A stretch of DNA of 32,382 bases, taken from Candidatus Collierbacteria bacterium (GTDB lineage: Bacteria > Patescibacteriota > Microgenomatia > UBA1400 > MFAQ01). A program made the translations under genes and the position numbers. The stretch spans positions 1-32,382 of the forward strand of contig CAIQPO010000067.1 of NCBI GenBank assembly GCA_903873735.1, read 5' to 3'. Below the pieces are notes generated by a model. That model was not told the DNA's origin, searched no databases, and saw only the letters and a list, made by a program, of their open reading frames with translations. The stretch's first letter is position 1. The number at the start of each line of letters is the position of its first letter. Positions 21,511 to 28,440 of this stretch are shown in pieces.

Positions 21511-22223
21511 CTTATTAAACCACTCTCCACGACCAAGCTATTCCAGTATCTGATACTTTCCATTTCATATTGGGAAATTTTTTGAGTCACAAATCCCAAG
21601 TGCACAGCCACGAAGTCTCCCATTTCCAAAGTGGTTACTAAATCAGGATCAAGAATTTCCACAATCCGTTTAGTTCCCATTTGGAATCTTTCATCATTTT
21701 TCATCAACCAGTCTCTTTCGACTACCACCTTACCATCACCAAATTTCTGAACAATACCAGCGCCCACCATGCACTTGTTTATCACCGCCAGCCTCTCGTT
21801 AAAGCCATAATCGGTTGCAGCTACTAGAGCTACCTGGCTAAAATGAGTTAAATAAATCTCTCTGGGTAGTACTCTATTCAAGGCATCGGCAAAAGGCTTC
21901 CCCATATTTTTCTCATATGCTTCAACTAGATATTTTCTCCCTTCAGCTGATTTCATAGCCAGGTCTCCACCCAGCCAGTAACTCCTTACCACTTCCGGGT
22001 CGTATGAATCTTTTCCTCTTAACTTTCCAATTGCCTCGACAAAGGAATTCAAATGGGGAAAGCCGTGGTTTTCCAAAATTTCTCTAGCTGTCTCTTCGCC
22101 CTCTACACCAGCAAGAAACTGCCTTAAAACCTTCTGACACTGATCGTCACCACAAAAGCCTAGCATGTTTGGCTGAAGTGCATACCTGGCAGCAATCTCA
22201 ATTCCTACTTTTTCTTTTGTCAT
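21507..22223 (-). CDS. Hydrogenase-associated protein with C-terminal HypC-like domain (DUF6390-like)
   Basis: Residues 1-145 are helical, with A-R-Y-A-L-Q-P-N-M-L-G-F-C-G near residues 12-25, a start I associate from memory with DUF6390 proteins beside NiFe hydrogenases. Residues about 150-222 align by eye with HypC: C151-M-V-G-A-G-I-V matches the HypC start C-L-A-I-P-G-K-V, and M-G-D-F-V-A-V-H-L-G-F-V-T-Q-K (201-215) matches its V-G-D-Y-V-L-V-H-V-G-F-A. The cysteine is internal, not N-terminal as in true HypC. HypC carries the Fe(CN)2CO group to the large subunit, so a chaperone role is inferred. A TATGAT (22240-22235) lies 11 bases before the ATG, without a ribosome site. Confidence 0.7.
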   Translation of the reverse strand: MTKEKVGIEIAARYALQPNMLGFCGDDQCQKVLRQFLAGVEGEETAREILENHGFPHLNSFVEAIGKLRGKDSYDPEVVRSYWLGGDLAMKSAEGRKYLVEAYEKNMGKPFADALNRVLPREIYLTHFSQVALVAATDYGFNERLAVINKCMVGAGIVQKFGDGKVVVERDWLMKNDERFQMGTKRIVEILDPDLVTTLEMGDFVAVHLGFVTQKISQYEMESIRYWNSLVVESGLIS

Positions 22224-22233
22224 TTATCTTTTG

Positions 22234-22240
22234 TATCATA
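22234..22240. promoter_or_regulatory. Shared dyad of two divergent -10 elements
   Basis: TATCATA gives TATCAT (22234-22239) for the rightward protease gene and TATGAT (22240-22235) for the leftward HypC-like gene. Both starts lie within 17 bases, so the two polymerases would compete for the same DNA. Confidence 0.45.
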
Positions 22241-22256
22241 ATTAATAAAACAAAAT

Positions 22257-22652
22257 ATGAAAAATATCTACTTTTTGGGTAATGAAGATGTAGAAATAGA
22301 CAACCAAGCTACCAATGTCCTCAAACACCTAAAACCCATAAACGACACCATCTACGTCCACATAAAGCCAAATGATGATATTCCCAGTGAAGATTTTCTT
22401 ATAATTGTTGATACCGTTGTTGGTATCGACAAAATCGTCCAAATTACCGAAGAAAATCTTTCCCAATTTACTCTTCCACCTCGCACTAGCGCCCATGATT
22501 ACGATCTAGGTTTTCAGCTAAGATACCTCCACAAAATCGGTAAGGTCAAACACTTCACCATTATTGGTATACCACCTTCAAGCTCTCCAGACTACGATCT
22601 AATCCACTCAATCTTGAGAAAGTTGGTGGCGCATGACATACAAGGGTCGTAA
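22257..22652 (+). CDS. Hydrogenase maturation protease (HycI/HybD family)
   Basis: The 131-residue protein is slightly short for the family but keeps the layout: G8-N9-E-D with acidic residues E13/D15 in the first loop, D52 in I-V-D-T-V-V-G, and H80 in S-A-H-D-Y-D-L. In HybD the equivalent Glu, Asp and His bind the nickel of the precursor so that the C-terminal peptide of the large subunit can be cut off. The exact first acidic ligand is uncertain because the usual D-D/E-G-x-G is not conserved. The target is surely the neighbouring large subunit, whose gene lies opposite and overlaps the last 61 bases of this one. Confidence 0.82.
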   Translation: MKNIYFLGNEDVEIDNQATNVLKHLKPINDTIYVHIKPNDDIPSEDFLIIVDTVVGIDKIVQITEENLSQFTLPPRTSAHDYDLGFQLRYLHKIGKVKHFTIIGIPPSSSPDYDLIHSILRKLVAHDIQGS

Positions 22653-23893
22653 GCTCTAATTATCTTTTCGGCTTCTAGTCGAAGGACATTCTCATCCTTC
22701 TCCAGATTTTCCTGAAAATATTTTTTCAAATCATTCTCAATATTTATCTGGTTCTGTGCAGTCGGCACTATCACATCGTAATTTACGATCATTCCTTTTT
22801 CATCCACTTCTGCCAGGTGATACAGAGTGCCTCTTGGTGCTTCAATGACTCCCACTCCCACCCCGTGTTTAGCCGGGACGGTTACTGGTTTTTCTTCTAC
22901 CATAGTAATTTCCTTTAAAACATCCAAGGCGTCATCTACACAGTGAAGAATCTCAAGCGCCTGGGCTAGATTATTGTGGTACACATTGTTTGAAGGGAAA
23001 AGGGCAAGGTACTTCGCCGCATCAGCTTGTGTTCTTTTGTTTAGCAAATCTTTATTTAGGTTTATACGAGCAAGTGAGCCCACCAGATAATCTTCATGGC
23101 TGTCAGAAAAAACGTATCCCTCTGCTTGTGAATATGGAATTATCACTGACTTTAAGAAATCATGGAAGTTTTCTTCAGCTATCTTCTTACCGCTGGTATT
23201 TACCACCTGGCCCTCGATAAAATCAAATCCAGCATCATTTCTTAAAGCTAGGTAATCAGAATTCCTGGTTAGCACATCTTTACAGTTTGCAAAAGCATCA
23301 ATTCCTCGAAGCACTAAAGGGCGAATTGCCTCAAGCCTAGAGATAAGTTCTGGAAACTTAGACGCATCTGGTAAGCGCAAGAAGCCGCCTACTGTAGGCA
23401 GTGGTGCGTGTATTGCTGCTCCAGCCATTGCCACTGATAAATCATTTCCTAGTCGCTTAATGTCAAAAGAGTCGTGTAGCAATTGGTGGCCCAAGTTTCC
23501 TTCCTCATCTGGGATATCCAAGATTGAATCAATTCCAAGCAAATCAGGTAACACAAAGAAATATAGATGCAGCGCATGATCTCTAATCATCAGGCCGTCA
23601 TAAGCTAACTTACGCAGCTTTTTAGTTTGTTCAGTCACTACAATTCCTTGAGATTTCTCAATAGCCTCAATCGAGCAAAAAAGATGCGAAATTGAGCAAG
23701 TACCACAAATTCTCGACAGGAAAGACGGCACAGCCATAATAGGCCTGCCCTTTACCGCCTCTGTGTAAAATCTTCGGTAATCCTTAATAATAAATTTTAA
23801 GTCAGTTACCTTCCTCTCTTGTACCGTCACTTTCAAACCCGCAGACCCTTCAATTTTAGTAATATTTTCTATCGTAATCTCTCCTGTATGCAT
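22592..23893 (-). CDS. NiFe hydrogenase large (catalytic) subunit, group 3-like
   Basis: The 433-residue protein has both nickel-binding motifs: R61-I-C63-G-T-C66-S-I-S-H70 and D416-P-C418-M-S-C421 near the end. The motif H-A-P-L-P-T-V-G-G-F is typical of group 3 cytoplasmic hydrogenases; there is no signal in the partner subunit, so the enzyme is cytoplasmic. After C421 come A-T-N and nine more residues, a short tail that the maturation protease would remove; the usual histidine before the cut is asparagine (N424). It takes up or makes H2, probably exchanging electrons with ferredoxin or NAD(P)H. It starts two bases after the small-subunit stop. Its 3' end is antisense to the protease gene over 61 bases. 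Confidence 0.94.
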   Translation of the reverse strand: MHTGEITIENITKIEGSAGLKVTVQERKVTDLKFIIKDYRRFYTEAVKGRPIMAVPSFLSRICGTCSISHLFCSIEAIEKSQGIVVTEQTKKLRKLAYDGLMIRDHALHLYFFVLPDLLGIDSILDIPDEEGNLGHQLLHDSFDIKRLGNDLSVAMAGAAIHAPLPTVGGFLRLPDASKFPELISRLEAIRPLVLRGIDAFANCKDVLTRNSDYLALRNDAGFDFIEGQVVNTSGKKIAEENFHDFLKSVIIPYSQAEGYVFSDSHEDYLVGSLARINLNKDLLNKRTQADAAKYLALFPSNNVYHNNLAQALEILHCVDDALDVLKEITMVEEKPVTVPAKHGVGVGVIEAPRGTLYHLAEVDEKGMIVNYDVIVPTAQNQINIENDLKKYFQENLEKDENVLRLEAEKIIRAYDPCMSCATNFLKIEWIRS

Positions 23894-23895
23894 AT

Positions 23896-24387
23896 TTATT
23901 GAGTTATATTAAACAATTTTAAATACTTGCCCACCGCTTCTACAAAAGCCTTTGGATCCATGGGGCAACCGTTCACCTGATCATCAACCTTTATAAAATC
24001 ACTGATTTTTTGTACATTCTTGCTGTAATCAAAGTGACACATATAAAAAGCAATTTTGTAATTTATTTCATCAGACACGAAATTATTTCTACTTGCCGAA
24101 GGCTGACCAGTACAGGCACAGGCTCCTATTGCAACCACATACTTGCTATTCTCTCTGATTTTTTTCAGCTCATTTGCTTGCACTTCCGAAGAAATTGCTC
24201 CTTCTACAAATGCCACATCCAGTCCCTCAATCCTGTTATTCGACTTCAGTGGTTTCATGTACCTAAACTCAATAAGTTTCTTCCACTCGGTCAGATGGTC
24301 GTTCAGCATTTCTGTCAGAAGTATTGTGCTATCTTCACAACAAGTAAATGAAAACCAACCTATCACCAGTTTCTTATTTGTATCCAT
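23896..24387 (-). CDS. NiFe hydrogenase small subunit, single-domain
   Basis: The 163-residue protein is the flavodoxin-like domain that holds the proximal iron-sulfur cluster, without the second cluster domain of classical small subunits and without a Tat signal. Candidate ligands are C16-C17 in S-F-T-C-C-E, C90/C92 in G-A-C-A-C-T-G and C141 in N-G-C-P. The first motif is C-C instead of the usual C-x-x-C, so the cluster may be bound differently. The frame has an ATG at 24399, but the -10 element TATAAT (24403-24398) overlaps it, so the ATG at 24387, ten bases after the -10, is chosen. It is directly followed by the large-subunit gene. Confidence 0.88.
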   Translation of the reverse strand: MDTNKKLVIGWFSFTCCEDSTILLTEMLNDHLTEWKKLIEFRYMKPLKSNNRIEGLDVAFVEGAISSEVQANELKKIRENSKYVVAIGACACTGQPSASRNNFVSDEINYKIAFYMCHFDYSKNVQKISDFIKVDDQVNGCPMDPKAFVEAVGKYLKLFNITQ

Positions 24388-24403
24388 GTTAATATCCATT
24401 ATA
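24387..24403. promoter_or_regulatory. Overlapping divergent promoters of the hydrogenase and hypC
   Basis: Rightward: extended -10 TG-T-TAATAT (24387-24395), nine bases before the hypC ATG. Leftward: TATAAT (24403-24398), ten bases before the small-subunit ATG. The two -10 elements are only two bases apart, each lying at or beside the other gene's start. Confidence 0.55.
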
Positions 24404-24404
24404 T

Positions 24405-24608
24405 ATGTGCCTTGCTATCCCAGGAAAAGTGATTAGAGTGACAGACAAACAAGTTGAAGTAGCTTATCCTTCTGAAAACCGTCTGGTTTTTTTATCAGGC
24501 GACAAGCCAAAAGTAGGGGACTATGTCTTGGTGCAGATGGGGATTGTGGTAAAGATACTCACCCCTGAGGAAGCGAAAAAATCTCTATCAGCCTGGAAAG
24601 AGTTATAA
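24405..24608 (+). CDS. hypC: Hydrogenase assembly chaperone HypC, missing the conserved histidine
   Basis: The 67-residue protein begins with the invariant M-C-L-A-I-P-G-K-V, whose C2 (exposed after methionine removal) carries the Fe(CN)2CO unit with HypD. The second conserved segment, normally V-G-D/Q-x-V-L-V-H-V-G-F, reads V-G-D-Y-V-L-V-Q-M-G-I: the histidine required in E. coli HypC is glutamine (Q44). The protein also lacks the longer C-terminal tail. It starts divergently from the hydrogenase subunits, from an extended -10 nine bases upstream. HypA, HypB, HypD, HypE and HypF are not in the window. Confidence 0.9.
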   Translation: MCLAIPGKVIRVTDKQVEVAYPSENRLVFLSGDKPKVGDYVLVQMGIVVKILTPEEAKKSLSAWKEL

Positions 24609-24643
24609 TATCCACAAAACCGCAACTTAACTAGGAGGTGGCC

Positions 24644-24877
24644 ATGGCAATCAAAACTATTTCCGAGATCGGCTTGGAGCAGTGGCAATCAGAATATGTT
24701 CAACATCTTTTCGATCAAGGAATGAGGTGTGCGAATCTTGGTGACCAACCCGCTCCTTGGGTTCTTCATGGGCTTCGCCGCCTGGAAGAAGGAAAAACCC
24801 TCACAGCAACTGATGTAGAAGACATTAACCTTGCTGGTGGTACTGATCACCCTGACCCTTGGGTCGGTAGGCTTTAA
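24644..24877 (+). CDS. Small soluble orphan protein
   Basis: The 77-residue protein is helical in its first half (E-Q-W-Q-S-E-Y-V-Q-H-L-F) and contains W-V-L-H-G-L-R-R-L-E-E-G, with a glycine/aspartate/proline-rich tail ending in D-P-W-V-G-R-L. I recognise no family. AGGAGG lies five bases before the ATG at 24644; an in-frame GTG at 24638 overlaps that site and cannot be the start. A TATAAT at 24604-24609 overlaps the hypC stop and a strong terminator follows, so it is probably transcribed alone. Confidence 0.72.
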   Translation: MAIKTISEIGLEQWQSEYVQHLFDQGMRCANLGDQPAPWVLHGLRRLEEGKTLTATDVEDINLAGGTDHPDPWVGRL

Positions 24878-24881
24878 TCTT

Positions 24882-24905
24882 AGCCCGTCAATAGACGGGC
24901 TTTTT
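24882..24905 (+). terminator. Intrinsic terminator after the 24644-24877 gene
   Basis: AGCCCGTC (24882-24889) pairs with GACGGGCT (24894-24901) around AATA, followed by a U run. Confidence 0.92.
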
Positions 24906-24921
24906 GTTGTACACTTAAATC

Positions 24922-26973
24922 ATGAATCTTAGAAAAGGTCTGATTGGGTTATTCGTCCTCACCTTTTTACTGTCCGGTCTGGGGTTTGGTATGCTCATGT
25001 TGGATGAGCAGAAAGATCTCTCCAGCCGAGCGAGTGGGGGAGTTCCATCTCAAAAAAGACAAGCACTAAATGATGTAGTTTTGCTTGAAGATGCACCTTA
25101 CTGGGATGGTACTAAAGCTGGCCTACCAGTAAAAGTCACCTACAACGATACCCTCTGGCTTTCTCCCCAAGATAAAGAGCCAGTGTTTTCTCATCGCCAA
25201 AATACAATCACTGTCCGTTTTGATTTAAGTACCAACCTTACCTCCTCAGCTCTTCCAAAGCTTCTAGGAGAAAACTTTGTTTTGTATAAGAAAAATGTTG
25301 ATCCAGGAACTAGTTTGTATAAATTTTACGGAGAAACTAAAGCAGTCACCGTTTTGCCTGTAATCGACAATGTATCAGCTCTAGCAGTTGCTCCCTTGGG
25401 TACATCCCTAGATGACGTCAAAGATCTCATTTCGGGGGCTACTCCGTCAGCAGCTCTTGCCAAAGTAAAAGGCGCTAGTACTTCAAGTGATGAAAGTGCT
25501 AGGCTAGCAGCCTTAGTTCGACCATCAGTGGTGATGATTCTCACCGGTTACTGTGCTAATGCAAAATTAGGGGAGCTCCCAGGTACCGCTATCTCCGGAA
25601 AGCAATACCCATTCTGTCTAGCCGCTTCTGGTAGTGGTTTCTTCTTAAATTCTGAAGGACATATTGGTACCAATGGTCATGTGGTTAAGTTGGGTGGAGA
25701 TTCTGCCATTGTTGCTGCTGTTACCACTGGTCAGATGGATAACCTTCTTGTCGACTTTACTCAAGAATATCTCAAGCAAACCACTGGTCAGGAAGTGCCC
25801 AAAGAGCTAATTGCTCAAAAAGTCAAAGAAGCTCACAACAGCAAAGAATCCATTTATCAGCTTGCGGGGGCAATTCTACAGCTCAAAGAAAAAAACTTAC
25901 TTTCTGTCACCGACGAAAAATACAAATACTTTGTCCAAGCCGGATCCACTCCCATCACCATTTCCAAAACCACAGGAGTAAATGCAGGCGAAGATATTTT
26001 GGCTGCCCAGCTAATCGATTCTGATTACAAAGAGCTCGATATCAAGAAAGGTTTTACCTCATCAGATGTTGCCATAATCAAGGTAGAAGGCAAAGGTTTC
26101 CCAGCCCTACCTCTCGGAGATAGTTCTAAAGCTTCAGTTGGGAGCTCGCTTCAAGTCATTGGTTTTCCAGGCGTAGCAGCAGGCACTGGCAGCATGCTTC
26201 TTGATACTTCTGCCAATGCTGAACCCACAGTTACGAGAGGTGTAGTCTCTGCCCTCAAAAAAGCCAAGGGAGATCAAAAAAATCTAATCCAAACCGATGC
26301 CTCCATTACACACGGCAACAGCGGTGGTCCAGCCGTAAACGCCGATGGAGAGGTAATTGGAATAGCCACATATGGACTTACTCCGGAAGACGGAGGCGGT
26401 AACTACAACTTCCTAAGAGACATAAACGATCTAAAAGCCTTGATGGAAAAAAACAACATAAAAAATGAATCTGGAAACACTTACACATCTTGGAAGCAAG
26501 GACTCGAGAGTTTCTGGCTCAACTACTATCGCTATGCCAAGGACGACCTGTCTAAAGTAGATAATCTATATCCCATCCACCCCACCGTCGATAAATATTT
26601 AGCTGAAGCCAAAGAAAAGGTTGGTACAGCATCCGACCTTACCCCAATGTTTTCTCGTACGCAAAGAAAAATTTACATGACCATATCCGGAGTGGTAATG
26701 GCCTTCTCACTACTAGCCATAATTGTCTTGTTTGTTTTGGACAAAACTGCCAAGACTAGTCTTGCAGGTACCCTAGCCCAAGTGGGAGTTGCCTCACAAC
26801 CAACAGCTAGTCAGCCAGTGTCTACCCCCACACAGACTGCTGCATCAATGAGTCTACCACCACATCTATCAAACGAAGCTCCTCCACCCGCCCCTCCAGA
26901 AGACAGCGTTACCCATCCAGCTCCCCAGGGTGAAAATGCACCTCCACCGCCTCCTCCGGCTCAGACATTCTAA
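24922..26973 (+). CDS. Membrane-anchored trypsin-like (HtrA-type) serine protease with proline-rich tail
   Basis: The 683-residue protein has an N-terminal span (about residues 7-27), an extracytoplasmic part, a chymotrypsin-fold protease with H253 in T-N-G-H-V-V, D382 in S-S-D-V-A-I-I-K-V and S467 in G-N-S-G-G-P, a second span (about 584-606), and a 75-residue tail ending in proline runs. About 100 residues, helical and charged, are inserted between the histidine and aspartate strands. No PDZ domain is visible, unlike classical HtrA. With two spans both ends lie inside the cell, so the proline-rich tail is cytoplasmic. It may degrade damaged or signal proteins at the envelope. A TACACT element (24910-24915) ends six bases before the ATG; no ribosome site. 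Confidence 0.85.
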   Translation: MNLRKGLIGLFVLTFLLSGLGFGMLMLDEQKDLSSRASGGVPSQKRQALNDVVLLEDAPYWDGTKAGLPVKVTYNDTLWLSPQDKEPVFSHRQNTITVRFDLSTNLTSSALPKLLGENFVLYKKNVDPGTSLYKFYGETKAVTVLPVIDNVSALAVAPLGTSLDDVKDLISGATPSAALAKVKGASTSSDESARLAALVRPSVVMILTGYCANAKLGELPGTAISGKQYPFCLAASGSGFFLNSEGHIGTNGHVVKLGGDSAIVAAVTTGQMDNLLVDFTQEYLKQTTGQEVPKELIAQKVKEAHNSKESIYQLAGAILQLKEKNLLSVTDEKYKYFVQAGSTPITISKTTGVNAGEDILAAQLIDSDYKELDIKKGFTSSDVAIIKVEGKGFPALPLGDSSKASVGSSLQVIGFPGVAAGTGSMLLDTSANAEPTVTRGVVSALKKAKGDQKNLIQTDASITHGNSGGPAVNADGEVIGIATYGLTPEDGGGNYNFLRDINDLKALMEKNNIKNESGNTYTSWKQGLESFWLNYYRYAKDDLSKVDNLYPIHPTVDKYLAEAKEKVGTASDLTPMFSRTQRKIYMTISGVVMAFSLLAIIVLFVLDKTAKTSLAGTLAQVGVASQPTASQPVSTPTQTAASMSLPPHLSNEAPPPAPPEDSVTHPAPQGENAPPPPPPAQTF

Positions 26974-26978
26974 TTCGT

Positions 26979-27007
26979 TTGAAAACTTACAGAATAGGGT
27001 GTAATAA
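26979..27007 (+). promoter_or_regulatory. Sigma70 promoter of the 46-residue peptide gene
   Basis: TTGAAA (26979-26984), 17-base spacer, TAATAA (27002-27007), nine bases before the GTG start. Confidence 0.65.
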
Positions 27008-27016
27008 TTAGACAAG

Positions 27017-27157
27017 GTGAGACAATCTGCATTGTTAAACATAATTCTTTTCATTGCCCTTCTTCTTACGGCTCTCGTGTTTGTCCTCACTTCACCCCAG
27101 ACCTACATTGAAGAAAACGACTCTGGCCAAGTCTCTGGTGCCTCCTCAACAAAATAA
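27017..27157 (+). CDS. 46-residue single-span membrane peptide
   Basis: A GTG-started frame reads a short basic start (M-R-Q-S), one hydrophobic helix (about residues 5-26) and a polar tail (Y-I-E-E-N-D-S-G-Q-V-S-G) that would lie outside the cell. It sits between the protease and the proline-rich protein genes in the same direction. Support comes from a good promoter placed so that the transcript begins almost at the GTG, and from the clear signal-anchor pattern; there is no Shine-Dalgarno and no family match I know. Confidence 0.6.
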   Translation: MRQSALLNIILFIALLLTALVFVLTSPQTYIEENDSGQVSGASSTK

Positions 27158-27217
27158 CTAAAACAAATTTCCAATTTGTTATACACTTAAATTAGGACTT
27201 AATTGCCACAAAAGCTA

Positions 27218-28096
27218 ATGGATAACAATCAACCGAACGGAATCAATCTAGACCCAAATCTAATCACTAACCAGGGGTTACCTCCCCAAATGCCACAAGG
27301 TCAACCTCAGTACCCTCCACAAGCCCAGTATCCTGGTTATCCTCAATATCCTCCCCAAATGCCACAGGGCCAACCTCAATACGCCGGACAAACACAATAC
27401 TACAACCAACCAAACACAGGCCAGTTACCTCCCCAAATGCCACAAGGTCAACCTCAGTACCCTCCACAAGCCCAGTATCCTGGTTATCCTCAATATCCTC
27501 CTCAAGCTTATTACCCCCAGCAATCTCCAGCACCCCAAGCACCACCCTCCACCCCTACCACCACACCAAACCCAAACTCCTTATCGGAAAAACTACTTTC
27601 TGGCGCTATAGACATTCCCAAGCCAGTAGCAGGCTCTAGTGCTCCACTCCCCAACCAACCCTCACTAATGGCAGCTCAAGAAGAAAAACCTGCCATTCAG
27701 GAAGTCCCAGAGGTTACCAGCCAACCCGCCCCAATTGTTCCCGTTCAGGTACCTCCAGCTCCTCTTGTGGTTCAGTCAGCCCCCCCAACCCCAGAAGTCC
27801 CTCCAGCTCCTCCTCAAATTACTGCCGCCCCACTTCCAGTAGTAGAAGCCAAGCCTGTAGAAGAGCCAAAAGTAGATACTCAAGCCCCGGCACCCTTAAT
27901 AGCCCCAGCTGTGGACGCTCCCCAAGCTCTTCCGGATCTCCCCCCTGCCTTGGTTAGTGACCTAGTGACCAAACAAGCAGTTCAGGATGCACCTGATGGC
28001 GCTGCCCCATCACAGAATCAAGAAAATGTTTTTACAGTTGACACCAGTAGTCCTCTCTATGAAGATCCTGATAAAGTAGTTCTTCAGAAGAAATAA
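27218..28096 (+). CDS. Proline/glutamine-rich low-complexity protein with internal repeats
   Basis: The 292-residue protein has no signal peptide or span and looks disordered. Residues about 20-100 consist of P-P-Q-M-P-Q-G-Q-P-Q-Y / P-P-Q-A-Q-Y-P-G-Y-P-Q-Y units, present in two exact copies and one degenerate copy between them; the middle is P/A/V rich, and the end (about 235-292) is more ordinary and acidic. Tyrosine- and proline-rich repeats of this kind act as flexible or condensing linkers in other proteins; no function is assigned. The start is taken as the ATG at 27218; the frame also opens at a TTG at 27203. A TG-T-TATACA element lies about 30 bases upstream. Its stop overlaps the next ATG by one base. 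Confidence 0.75.
   Translation: MDNNQPNGINLDPNLITNQGLPPQMPQGQPQYPPQAQYPGYPQYPPQMPQGQPQYAGQTQYYNQPNTGQLPPQMPQGQPQYPPQAQYPGYPQYPPQAYYPQQSPAPQAPPSTPTTTPNPNSLSEKLLSGAIDIPKPVAGSSAPLPNQPSLMAAQEEKPAIQEVPEVTSQPAPIVPVQVPPAPLVVQSAPPTPEVPPAPPQITAAPLPVVEAKPVEEPKVDTQAPAPLIAPAVDAPQALPDLPPALVSDLVTKQAVQDAPDGAAPSQNQENVFTVDTSSPLYEDPDKVVLQKK
27277..27354 (+). repeat. 78-bp exact direct repeat, copy 1
   Basis: Identical base for base to 27424-27501, 147 bases downstream and in frame with it, inside the proline-rich gene. Confidence 0.95.
27424..27501 (+). repeat. 78-bp exact direct repeat, copy 2
   Basis: Second exact copy of 27277-27354. A degenerate partial copy of the first 30 or so bases lies between the two, from about 27351. 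Confidence 0.95.
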
Positions 28097-28440
28097 TGGC
28101 AAAAGTAATCTGGACAAATCACCTTTACGAAAGAATCAAACAACGTGGCCTGGATCCTTCTTGGGTGGATAGTGCCGTCCGCTTCCCCGATAGAATTGAG
28201 AGAAGCTCGACCACCGACTCAAACAAACACATTAAAATTGTTAATGGTTATGAAATAGTCGCCGCAGTAAAAAGACAGGGTGGCGACTGGGTAATTACTT
28301 CTGCTTGGTGGAAAGAACCATATGGAGCTAGAAACACACACTCCCATCCCAGCCATCACAAAAACCAATTTTTCCTAGAAAGATGGATCTATCAAGGGGT
28401 GCTATGGCTAGAAAAACTAATTACGGGTAAAAAAAACTAG
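28096..28440 (+). CDS. Small DUF4258-like protein
   Basis: The 114-residue protein opens with W-T-N-H-L-Y-E-R-I-K-Q-R-G-L, then a W-V-D-S-A-V helix and P-D-R-I-E-R, and continues with strands I-V-A-A-V-K and W-V-I-T-S-A-W-W, the general order seen in DUF4258/BrnT-like small RNase-fold proteins. The C-terminal 40 residues are histidine-rich (H-S-H-P-S-H-H-K) and then helical and basic. Some relatives are toxins, but no antitoxin partner is seen here. It is coupled to the proline-rich gene by a one-base stop/start overlap, and its last four bases overlap the opposite gene's end. Confidence 0.6.
   Translation: MAKVIWTNHLYERIKQRGLDPSWVDSAVRFPDRIERSSTTDSNKHIKIVNGYEIVAAVKRQGGDWVITSAWWKEPYGARNTHSHPSHHKNQFFLERWIYQGVLWLEKLITGKKN

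Noticed and set aside
24388-24399. Small-subunit start at the ATG at 24399
   Set aside because: This ATG overlaps the only good -10 element; the ATG at 24387 lies ten bases downstream of it, like other starts in the window.
27267-27545. 92-codon minus-strand frame with repeated E-D-I-E-D-N-Q-D-T-G
   Set aside because: It is the mirror reading of the proline-rich repeats on the other strand and has no start signals of its own.
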